Shown here in pieces: positions 1 through 6,147 of a DNA stretch of 64,000 nt. The translations under genes and the position numbers were made by a program. Location: IMG/VR virus record IMGVR_UViG_3300027754_000045, positions 1-64,000 of that record; one strand, given 5' to 3'. Each line of letters begins with the position of its first letter. Position 1 is the first letter of the stretch. Source of the stretch: a virus. Under the pieces are notes generated by a model that saw nothing but the letters and a program-made list of their open reading frames with translations, ran no database searches and was not told the origin of the DNA.

Positions 1-75
1 AACCACGCAGACCCCCCATCCCCATTCCCCCCTATTTGATTTTCATGGATCCCCCTCTGGAAATTTTTTTTTTTT

Positions 76-83
76 TATAAATA
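76..83 (+). promoter_or_regulatory. Late promoter box TATAAATA
   Basis: The sequence is an exact match to the T4 late promoter -10 element, preceded by a long T run. It ends 4 nt before the GTG start at 88. With T4-like geometry the transcript would begin at or next to the start codon. Confidence 0.75.
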
Positions 84-87
84 TATC

Positions 88-660
88 GTGCTATCCTTTA
101 TCCAATACCTCGCAGAAGCTAAAACTGCAATGGAGCGCATAGAGAGTCGTGCCCTGGCAAGAATGCGTAGACAACCTGCTCCAGCCGAGTCTCCTCTGGC
201 TTCTTTGCGCACACAATCACCTACACAATGGGGAACACACCCAGGAACCAAGTATTGGTATCACCCAGACACTCAGAAACTAGTACCTGTTGGAACCGAT
301 AATTATATCGGAATACACGCAGAAACTGTATCAGAGAACCCTGGTATATTTGGTGTTAAAAAGTCTAGCTCTAAAAATCCCATTCACGCCGCCATACAGA
401 ATGGCTGGGTGCGACTAGACTCCAGAGGATCAGGACTAACCCTGCAAGGAACTCAAACGCAATCTCATAAAGTGATAAGGGATCACTATGCAGCCACTGC
501 AGGAAAAATTCCAAAGTATTATGTGGATCATTTCACCAAAGACCAAGCATCACACAGCGGCATGTTGGCAGGTGCCGAACAGATTCAGCACTACGTTGAT
601 CATGCTGGCACTCCTCCCATGGGAGCAGGCTGGCGACACCAAACAGACGAACTGAACTAA
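88..660 (+). CDS. Candidate internal head protein with capsid-targeting leader (190 aa)
   Basis: The function of the body is unknown. Residues 1-11 (MLSFIQYLAEA) match the T4 internal-protein capsid-targeting sequence MKTYQEFIAEA in length, aromatic positions and the E10/A11 cut site. LAE|A fits the [LI]xE|[AG] rule of prohead protease gp21. The start is GTG, chosen because it creates this leader and lies 4 nt after a late promoter box. The middle, around residues 55-110, has a Tyr/His/Gly-rich section followed by a GWVR motif; no catalytic pattern was recognised. The base composition is visibly richer in G+C than genes after 2.1 kb, hinting at a different history. It is the first of a run of leader-bearing genes. 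That it is a packaged cargo protein is inference. Confidence 0.75.
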   Translation: MLSFIQYLAEAKTAMERIESRALARMRRQPAPAESPLASLRTQSPTQWGTHPGTKYWYHPDTQKLVPVGTDNYIGIHAETVSENPGIFGVKKSSSKNPIHAAIQNGWVRLDSRGSGLTLQGTQTQSHKVIRDHYAATAGKIPKYYVDHFTKDQASHSGMLAGAEQIQHYVDHAGTPPMGAGWRHQTDELN

Positions 661-675
661 TTCCGATAATATTTT

Positions 676-683
676 TATAAATA
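676..683 (+). promoter_or_regulatory. Late promoter box TATAAATA
   Basis: Exact match to the T4 late element, ending 4 nt before the ATG at 688. The spacing is the same as for the gene at 88. Confidence 0.75.
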
Positions 684-687
684 CGGT

Positions 688-1152
688 ATGCTATCCTTTC
701 TTCAGTACTTGACAGAAATACTGACTCCTCCCGAACAAGTTCCCCTGACGCACCCCGACACTGATTATTTTGAGAGTGACCACGCCAGCTATTTCAATCA
801 AGACCAAAGAGTAAGAACCAACATGCTTCGTTCAGCAACAGAACCCAGCTCTGCCTGGGTGGATTTCGCTGTGAAGGGCTTGACGAAAAAACCAACCAGA
901 CGCTCCGCACTAGGTGCCGTATCAAATCCAGCCACTATTACTCCTGCTTCCATGCAAGCCATGAACACTGTGCTGGGGCATGTGAAGCATTACCTGGACA
1001 CTAATGCAGCCGCAGGCTCTCCCATTAAAACACTGCAGTACCACACCGACGACGACGAACTTGGCGCAAGAAAACATTCCATCTATCAGAGAATGGCAAA
1101 AAAACTTGGCGTAAACACAGAGCGTGTCAGCACAATAGATCGCATGATTTAA
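688..1152 (+). CDS. Candidate internal head protein with capsid-targeting leader (154 aa)
   Basis: The protein opens with MLSFLQYLTE, nearly identical to the leader of the preceding gene, with Glu at position 10. Residue 11 is Ile rather than Ala/Gly, so cleavage there would be non-canonical. The C-terminal part (about residues 105-150) has an Asp-rich stretch (TDDDE) followed by a basic helix-like region (ARKHSIYQRMAKKLG), a layout I associate with a conserved T4-like phage family of unknown function. The gene is separated from its neighbours by short gaps, each carrying its own late promoter box, so each cargo gene appears to be transcribed separately. Biochemical function is not assigned. 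Confidence 0.72.
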   Translation: MLSFLQYLTEILTPPEQVPLTHPDTDYFESDHASYFNQDQRVRTNMLRSATEPSSAWVDFAVKGLTKKPTRRSALGAVSNPATITPASMQAMNTVLGHVKHYLDTNAAAGSPIKTLQYHTDDDELGARKHSIYQRMAKKLGVNTERVSTIDRMI

Positions 1153-1162
1153 ATAATATTAT

Positions 1163-1170
1163 TATAAATA
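1163..1170 (+). promoter_or_regulatory. Late promoter box TATAAATA
   Basis: Exact late element ending 7 nt before the ATG at 1178. The predicted leader would be 0-2 nt. Confidence 0.72.
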
Positions 1171-1177
1171 CAGTACA

Positions 1178-2107
1178 ATGAAGCCTTTTATTGAATATCT
1201 ACGAGAAGATGACCTCACACTAGAGTATCACGACACTCTGAATCCCAAAATTTGGGACGGAGACCAGCTAAAACCAGAAGTTCAGGCTAAATTGCTCCAG
1301 ATTGCCAAGAAATGGGCAGTTTTCGCCAAGATTCCAGACTTTGCGGTCACAGACATCATCCTGGTTGGTGGCAATGCGAACTACAACTGGACAAAATTCT
1401 CGGATCTTGACCTGCATGTCGTGGTGAATCGTGAAGATCTCGCTGATTGTCCTGATTTATTAGACGATTATCTGCAAAATAAAAAACAATTATGGGCCCT
1501 AGTGCACGACATCACCGTTTACGGTCACGACGTGGAGCTTTACGCTCAAGACAAGCAGACTGCTTACCCGAAAAAGCAGGGAGTCTACAGCATCAAGGAT
1601 AAAAACTGGATTGTGCAGCCAAAACATGAGGATGTGGACTTTCGTGGACCCGCTTTACTAGCAAAAGTGAAGCAGTACACGGAAAGAATCGACACCCTGA
1701 TCTCTACCAATGCCGAAGACGAGAGTTTTTCCAAATTAAAAGAAAAATTTAAAAATATGCGCTCCTCAGGCTTGAAAAAAATCGGGGAATTCTCTATGGA
1801 GAATTTAATTTTTAAAGAATTACGAAATCGTGGAGTAATTGACCGAATGACCCAGTATTTACAGTCACGACAAGACGAAAAACTGAGTCTGACCGAGAAT
1901 TATCCGTTTCAAATTCAGATTCACAAAAAAGACGGCAACAAATTAGTTGATGTGATGCAGTTAAACAGCGAAACCAAGTATAAAGCAATGTCCGAAGGAC
2001 TTCGCAGCATGCAATCCATTAAAAGAGAGTACCCGAATGTTGGAGAACATCACTTTTCTGTGAGATATCCGCACGACACGGATTGGATTGCTCCATCTTC
2101 AGAATAA
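1178..2107 (+). CDS. Nucleotidyltransferase-fold protein with capsid-targeting leader (309 aa)
   Basis: After the leader MKPFIEYLRE (E10) comes a nucleotidyltransferase-like domain. It has Gly-Gly at residues 64-65, the SDLDLH metal-binding pair at 75-80 and a third acidic position in DVELYAQD at about 119-125. This is the classic GG/GS-x(n)-DxD plus third-carboxylate layout of the Pol-beta/MNT superfamily. The region around 140-155 (VYSI...NW) and the C-terminal part (about 235-305) have no match I recognise. The leader is followed by DD, so gp21 cleavage directly after E10 would be non-canonical. With the leader and late promoter, the simplest inference is an enzyme packed in the head and delivered at infection, perhaps modifying a host nucleotide, RNA or protein. 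The substrate is unknown. Confidence 0.8.
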   Translation: MKPFIEYLREDDLTLEYHDTLNPKIWDGDQLKPEVQAKLLQIAKKWAVFAKIPDFAVTDIILVGGNANYNWTKFSDLDLHVVVNREDLADCPDLLDDYLQNKKQLWALVHDITVYGHDVELYAQDKQTAYPKKQGVYSIKDKNWIVQPKHEDVDFRGPALLAKVKQYTERIDTLISTNAEDESFSKLKEKFKNMRSSGLKKIGEFSMENLIFKELRNRGVIDRMTQYLQSRQDEKLSLTENYPFQIQIHKKDGNKLVDVMQLNSETKYKAMSEGLRSMQSIKREYPNVGEHHFSVRYPHDTDWIAPSSE

Positions 2108-2108
2108 T

Positions 2109-2116
2109 ACTAAATA
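2109..2116 (+). promoter_or_regulatory. Possible variant late promoter (ACTAAATA)
   Basis: A degenerate form of the late box lies 16 nt before the ATG at 2133, with an AAGGAA ribosome site in between. Weak match. Confidence 0.35.
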
Positions 2117-2132
2117 GAATAAAGGAAATTAT

Positions 2133-3695
2133 ATGAACCCGCTCCACCGATCTTTTATTCAACGTGCTGTTACTAAAAATAAACAATTAAAAGAAGCGGT
2201 TAAGTATGCTGCCACCACTAATCCTAGATTAGTTTCTCCTCGAATAGTGCCAGGTGCACCAAACTACGGAGCCAATAGAAATACTATGGTTGGTCTAGAG
2301 CATAGTTCTGCATTAGACCCAACCCTTATGCCAAGGACTGCCAAGCTTCTTGGAAGTTTAGATATGGCTGGTCCAGAAAAATCACAACCAAAAGATCCAA
2401 AAGAATTAATTGGCATGGTTCAGGGTCGCATGCAAGATAACCTTAACTTTACTTTAAATAGACACAGAGAAGAAAGTCTTAATAAAGAAATACACGAAAG
2501 AAGTCCACAGTGGTATTCTTCTGCTTCTAAAATGAATAAGGGTTTTGCAAAAAATGAAGGAGTCAGAGAAGATACTGCTCACGCTGTAACTGCTGCATTA
2601 TCTCCACAGACTCCATGGCCCACAAATGCATCAATGTCGGAAAGAATAATTCACACATACAAACAAAAAAGACATCTTCCTTTTTCTCCAGAAATGGGTA
2701 GTTTTGTTGATAAAATTACAGCAATGTCTACGGTGGATGGAAAAATGTCAGACCTACAACGACACATGTCAGAAATAAAAGGAAAGGGGTACAACGAACT
2801 TCCAACACTAGAACATAAAGCTGCGTGGATTCGTGCATACGACGAAGCGCACCATAGTCAAGCCTATAGAGAGCCTTTGCCAGACGGAGGATTTTCTAAA
2901 GATTTCATGAAAAATCAAGACGGAAAAAACACAAAAATGCAGTGGGGAAATCCATCAAATATTGCTAAAGCTTTATCTGTATTAGAATCTGAAGATAAAA
3001 TGAAATCAGATAAATCTCATACCGAAGATCATCACCTTGGAGTTATAAGTACTGCAGTTGGCGAAAATCCTAAAGTTCGTAGTTTTTATAATAACATGTC
3101 ACAGCCTGACGCTCCTCCAACAGCTGCTGGAGAAATGCCAGACGTTACTGCAGACATTCACACTAGTGCCGATGCATACGGTAGAGCAGACCTAACTTCC
3201 ATGTTACACACAAATAAAAAAATAAAAAGTGAAAGACCAGAATTTTCTAGAGATTTTGGTAAAATGGTTATGAGTGGTGCTCCTTCAAGTAAACAGTCTG
3301 GAAGTGTTGGACTGTATCCAGTTGTGGCTCAGGCAGTAACCAATGTAGGAAAACAAAGAGATCTGCGTGGAAGTCAAACACAATCTTTGGGTTGGGTTCC
3401 TAGAAAATTAGACAGCGAAGCAGTTCAAGCAAATCCTGCGGCAAGTAAACAAGTTCGTGATATGCATACCGCTATGAGTACTGGAGAATTGTCTCATCCA
3501 CAATTCTTAAAACAATACGGTAAGTTAATTGATACCTTACCAGCAAGAAAGCTTAGTTGGATAGGAACTCCTGCCAATGATATTTCCACTTCGTTTCAGG
3601 ATATCTCAAAAAGTAATAGAGTGATAACAGAACACACCAAGTGGATCACTAACTGGGTGAGTAGTCGATTACGACAAAAATATTTAATTAATTAG
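2133..3695 (+). CDS. Phage protein of unknown function, possible processed head protein (520 aa)
   Basis: A hydrophilic protein with no membrane segment. Residues about 150-175 contain a short motif (TAALSPQTPWPTN) resembling an uncharacterised phage family (DUF7178-like, from memory). The N-terminus is basic and helix-like, with LKE|A at residues 19-22, a possible gp21 cleavage site. It lacks the exact 10-residue leader of its neighbours, so membership of the cargo set is only suggested by position. An AAGGAA site precedes the ATG. The gene is more AT-rich than the genes before it. Its end overlaps by 8 bp the end of the convergent gene at 3688-4356, and no terminator lies between them. Confidence 0.7.
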   Translation: MNPLHRSFIQRAVTKNKQLKEAVKYAATTNPRLVSPRIVPGAPNYGANRNTMVGLEHSSALDPTLMPRTAKLLGSLDMAGPEKSQPKDPKELIGMVQGRMQDNLNFTLNRHREESLNKEIHERSPQWYSSASKMNKGFAKNEGVREDTAHAVTAALSPQTPWPTNASMSERIIHTYKQKRHLPFSPEMGSFVDKITAMSTVDGKMSDLQRHMSEIKGKGYNELPTLEHKAAWIRAYDEAHHSQAYREPLPDGGFSKDFMKNQDGKNTKMQWGNPSNIAKALSVLESEDKMKSDKSHTEDHHLGVISTAVGENPKVRSFYNNMSQPDAPPTAAGEMPDVTADIHTSADAYGRADLTSMLHTNKKIKSERPEFSRDFGKMVMSGAPSSKQSGSVGLYPVVAQAVTNVGKQRDLRGSQTQSLGWVPRKLDSEAVQANPAASKQVRDMHTAMSTGELSHPQFLKQYGKLIDTLPARKLSWIGTPANDISTSFQDISKSNRVITEHTKWITNWVSSRLRQKYLIN

Positions 3696-4356
3696 TTTTG
3701 TATGCGGCATCAATTGCTTCGTAGTACTTAGGATCTTCTTGGCGAGACGCACCACGCCAAGACTGAACAAATCTTTCACGATCTTGAGGCGACATTTCCT
3801 TGGTGTCATCAATCTTTAGTTCACGCATCTTTCCACGCATCACACCCGTTGCCATTTGTTGGTATGGTTTATGATATTTTTCATCACTCAGAGTGCCGCA
3901 ACCACCAGGACCACAAGCGTCTCCCACCTTTACATTACCTAACATGCTCTTTCCTTGGGCCACATACTGATTCACGTAATCCTCTTGTCCTTTAAACAGA
4001 TCAGGCTGTGTTCGCATAAAACCAGCAGCAGTTGATTTGGTAATTTGAACTGGACCATAGGCAGTGGATTTTCCTGATCTCTCTTTTGTTCTGATATATT
4101 GTCCTGCATTATAGTCTAAAGCATTTCCAATATCAGTTCCTCTGTGTTCTGCACCAACAAGAGCTTTATATAATTTTGTATTTTGTTCTCCACCAAAATG
4201 AGCATACGGATCCACTACTGGAGCAGCAGCTTGAGTTACGGGTGCGGCTGGTGCCTGTATAGGAGCGGTTTGTGGGCTTCCTGCCATCATGCCAGCAGCT
4301 AAAGCCATCGGAGCCAACAGGGAACCTTCTTGAATATATTCAATAAATGTTTTCAT
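3688..4356 (-). CDS. Transglycosylase/lysozyme-like head protein with capsid-targeting leader (222 aa)
   Basis: The leader MKTFIEYIQE|G is the best local match to the T4 targeting sequence: same length, MKT start, E10, and Gly at the cut. It is followed by a hydrophobic stretch (about 13-26) and an Ala/Pro linker (about 30-50). Residues 60-180 look lysozyme-like: a candidate catalytic Glu in GAEHRG (E70) and the STAYGPVQIT motif (97-106), like the Gly-x-x-Gln-Ile segment of lytic transglycosylases. A Cys pair flanks Gly-Pro at about 148-153. Family knowledge suggests peptidoglycan cleavage. Packaging in the head rather than the tail is inferred from the leader. The gene is divergent from the peptidase gene at 4389, sharing a 32-bp gap. 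Confidence 0.72.
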   Translation of the reverse strand: MKTFIEYIQEGSLLAPMALAAGMMAGSPQTAPIQAPAAPVTQAAAPVVDPYAHFGGEQNTKLYKALVGAEHRGTDIGNALDYNAGQYIRTKERSGKSTAYGPVQITKSTAAGFMRTQPDLFKGQEDYVNQYVAQGKSMLGNVKVGDACGPGGCGTLSDEKYHKPYQQMATGVMRGKMRELKIDDTKEMSPQDRERFVQSWRGASRQEDPKYYEAIDAAYKTN

Positions 4357-4373
4357 ATAAAGTATATATTTAA

Positions 4374-4381
4374 CATAAATA
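4374..4381 (+). promoter_or_regulatory. Late promoter box CATAAATA
   Basis: One mismatch to TATAAATA, ending 7 nt before the ATG at 4389. In the same 32-bp gap the minus strand carries a weaker TTAAATAT (4373-4366) for the divergent gene, so the gap may hold back-to-back late promoters. Confidence 0.55.
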
Positions 4382-4388
4382 ATGATGT

Positions 4389-4760
4389 ATGAAACGATTC
4401 ACCCAATACCTGACCGAGAATGCTTTGCTGGAATCTCATATTCAAAGCTTTATTGATTTTGCCAGCAATCACCTTGGTCTGAAAGATAAGCCAAAAGTTG
4501 ACTTGGTTCATGAGAGAGACAACACTATGACTACTGCTAGTTACTGCCCAGAGACTAAAATGGTAAAAGTATACGCAAAGGGTCGAGCTAGTTTTGATGT
4601 TTGTCGCAGTATTGCCCACGAACTGGTTCATGCCGACCAGCAAGAAAAAGGCGAATACTTGGACGGTGAAACTGGTTCGGATTGTGAGAATCATGCCAAC
4701 TCCATGGCTGGTCAAATTGTTCGTTTGTACGGTAAACAAAATCCAGACTTCTACGAGTAA
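4389..4760 (+). CDS. HExxH zinc metallopeptidase-like protein with capsid-targeting leader (123 aa)
   Basis: The protein opens with MKRFTQYLTE (E10), another copy of the cargo leader, here followed by Asn. The body carries the zinc-binding helix HELVH at 77-81 and a downstream GSDCENHANSMAG segment (about 96-108), whose Glu-100 could be the third ligand, as in gluzincin-type peptidases. The small, single-domain architecture is like short metallopeptidase-like proteins often found in T4-like aquatic phages. The leader and late promoter imply head packaging and release into the host on injection, or a role in head maturation. The target is unknown. The peptidase motif is clear; the delivery role is inference. 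Confidence 0.82.
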   Translation: MKRFTQYLTENALLESHIQSFIDFASNHLGLKDKPKVDLVHERDNTMTTASYCPETKMVKVYAKGRASFDVCRSIAHELVHADQQEKGEYLDGETGSDCENHANSMAGQIVRLYGKQNPDFYE

Positions 4761-4763
4761 CCT

Positions 4764-5333
4764 ATGGCAAAGCCTAAAGGTCCACCAAATCCAAAAACAG
4801 GAAACAAGTTTCCTGCACAATCATCCATAGAAATTACAGAAAAGGCAAAGCCTTCTTCTCTAGATCTTCAACTACAACAACTTAAATTAGATAAAGAATC
4901 TAAAAAACAAAAAATACAAGAAGCCCAAGAAGAATTAAATGGTTCTTCCAAACAAGAAACTCAATTAGAAGGAGGTATTGCTTGGTTGGCAAAACGTCTT
5001 GCTCGTGACAGAGTAATTAATGATAAAAAGAGAGAAGAAGAAAAACAAAAAAAACCCAAAACTGTTGTTTTAGGTCCAAAAGTTGGTATTAAAAGATATA
5101 TTTTTGAATTAACTCAAGGCGAATGTACTATAGAATTTTATAAAAAAACATCAAGACCGTCTGGAGAATTTAGAAAAATGCGGTGCACTCTAAAAGATAA
5201 AAATGTGATACCACAAAATCCATTAAAACCAGGAATAGTTACTGTTTGGGATCTAGACAAATCTAATTGGAGAAGTTTTTATCATAACAGAATATCAAAA
5301 TTAATAAGAAACGAACAAACGGATTCAGAATAA
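4764..5333 (+). CDS. WYL_2-like (Sm/SH3-like) protein with coiled-coil N-terminus (189 aa)
   Basis: The first ~105 residues are highly charged, Lys/Glu/Gln-rich and probably coiled coil. The C-terminal ~80 residues (about 108-185) form a small beta-rich domain with an RKMRCTL...IP...VTVWDLDKSNWRSFYHNRI pattern, which I associate with the WYL_2 family (Sm-like SH3 barrel) of phages. Such domains are thought to bind nucleic acid or ligands, but no specific role is known. The start ATG lies 4 nt after the peptidase stop codon, suggesting co-transcription with it. Confidence 0.65.
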   Translation: MAKPKGPPNPKTGNKFPAQSSIEITEKAKPSSLDLQLQQLKLDKESKKQKIQEAQEELNGSSKQETQLEGGIAWLAKRLARDRVINDKKREEEKQKKPKTVVLGPKVGIKRYIFELTQGECTIEFYKKTSRPSGEFRKMRCTLKDKNVIPQNPLKPGIVTVWDLDKSNWRSFYHNRISKLIRNEQTDSE

Positions 5334-5334
5334 T

Positions 5335-5535
5335 ATGGGAGAATCAAATATGTTTGAAGATAAACCAAAAGATATTTTGTTACGGGCTTCCGAGAATCTT
5401 GCCAAAGCATCCGAAGAGAGTATCGACATATACGAATTATATCTGTTAGACGAAACAGATTGGCGTAAACTAGCCAAAACCATGACTCGGCTTCGTTCTG
5501 CCTTGGCACAATATTATGCTGCTGGTGGCAAATAA
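5335..5535 (+). CDS. Small phage protein of unknown function (66 aa)
   Basis: A mostly helical, acidic then basic small protein. The listed ATG is 1 nt after the upstream stop. An alternative ATG at 5350 has a better ribosome site (GGGAGA, 5337-5342) and would give 61 residues. No family recognised. Confidence 0.55.
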   Translation: MGESNMFEDKPKDILLRASENLAKASEESIDIYELYLLDETDWRKLAKTMTRLRSALAQYYAAGGK

Positions 5536-5538
5536 TAC

Positions 5539-5566
5539 TTGACTTGATCTAGATGTGTGATATATT
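5539..5566 (+). promoter_or_regulatory. Host-type promoter TTGACT-16-TATATT
   Basis: The -35 box is at 5539-5544 and the -10 box at 5561-5566. The start would fall at about 5573, right at the 5' end of the tRNA-Leu gene. Confidence 0.65.
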
Positions 5567-5574
5567 AGTATTAC

Positions 5575-5647
5575 GAGACGGTAGACCAACGGCAGAGTCA
5601 AGACACTTAAAATGTCTGTAGTGTGGGTTCAACTCCCACTCGTCTTA
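5575..5647 (+). tRNA. tRNA-Leu (UAA), short variable loop
   Basis: Complete cloverleaf by eye: 7-bp acceptor stem with G·U pairs at both ends, D stem GAC/GTC, anticodon stem AGACA/TGTCT with loop CTTAAAA (anticodon TAA), T stem GTGGG/CCCAC. No encoded CCA. Odd: leucine tRNAs normally have a long variable arm, but here it is only about 5 nt. Confidence 0.85.
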
Positions 5648-5670
5648 TTAAAAAATATTTTAAAGATTAC

Positions 5671-5698
5671 TTGACTTCTTGATTTTAGGTGGTATAAT
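5671..5698 (+). promoter_or_regulatory. Host-type promoter TTGACT-16-TATAAT
   Basis: The -35 is at 5671-5676 and the -10 at 5693-5698, with TTTTAGGTGG before the -10. It drives the HTH gene at 5773 with a leader of about 65-70 nt. Confidence 0.8.
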
Positions 5699-5709
5699 TA
5701 CTTATCGTA

Positions 5710-5749
5710 ATGAATTGAAACGGACACAATTCATATTAAACATAGTCCG
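5710..5749 (+). promoter_or_regulatory. Predicted H-type pseudoknot in the 5' leader of the HTH gene
   Basis: An 8-bp stem (5710-5717 with 5727-5734) closes a 9-nt loop. Five loop bases (CGGAC, 5721-5725) are complementary to GTCCG at 5745-5749. This forms a classical H-type pseudoknot 23 nt before the start codon, a position suited to translational control. It was found by hand pairing only. Confidence 0.55.
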
Positions 5750-5772
5750 AATTTTAACAGAAAGGCTACTAT

Positions 5773-6057
5773 ATGATTACTTCTCCTCGTCGTCCTGCAA
5801 CCAAGATGCAAAAGGTTATTTCGTATCTTGCTACAGGTAAGACCCTTACTGCGCCTGAGGCTCGTTCTCGTTTTGGTGTCGCTAATCTTCGTGCAACAAT
5901 CAGCGATATTCGTGAAGTTGTCGAAGCTTTTGGCAACTGGCAAGTTATTCGTGAAACCAGCGCAACTGGCAAGACACGATACACCATGAAGGACATGTAC
6001 AAGGGCAAGCGAAAGATGGGTTTCCGTAAGGACGGAACTCGGTTTTCTCTTCGCTAA
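5773..6057 (+). CDS. Small helix-turn-helix DNA-binding protein (94 aa)
   Basis: A very basic protein. Residues about 12-55 read as a winged-helix/HTH unit: MQKVISYLATGKTLTAPEA, then RFGVANLRATISDIREV, the usual layout of a recognition helix after a short turn, followed by a beta-hairpin (about 57-75) ending in TGKTRYTM. The C-terminus is Lys/Arg-rich. It has its own consensus promoter, a structured leader and a terminator, so it is a separate transcription unit and probably an early regulator or nucleoid-type protein. The AGAAAGG ribosome site supports the ATG. Operator sites were not identified. Confidence 0.75.
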   Translation: MITSPRRPATKMQKVISYLATGKTLTAPEARSRFGVANLRATISDIREVVEAFGNWQVIRETSATGKTRYTMKDMYKGKRKMGFRKDGTRFSLR

Positions 6058-6088
6058 AGATACTTTTGAGTGGTTACTTTTTATTATG

Positions 6089-6120
6089 GGGATGCATTGG
6101 TAAAACAATGCATCCCTTTT
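6089..6120 (+). terminator. Rho-independent terminator
   Basis: A perfect 11-bp stem (6089-6099 with 6106-6116) with loop GTAAAA is followed by TTTT. It ends the HTH transcription unit. Confidence 0.85.
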
Positions 6121-6147
6121 CTGGAATATATAAGATGGAGGTTCATT

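Noticed and set aside
1-75. Gene fragment at the left edge
   Set aside because: C-rich then T-rich sequence without a convincing reading frame; nothing supported.
4353-4820. 155-codon minus-strand open frame
   Set aside because: It lies opposite the clear HExxH peptidase gene, has no recognisable features and overlaps the divergent promoter gap; a shadow frame.
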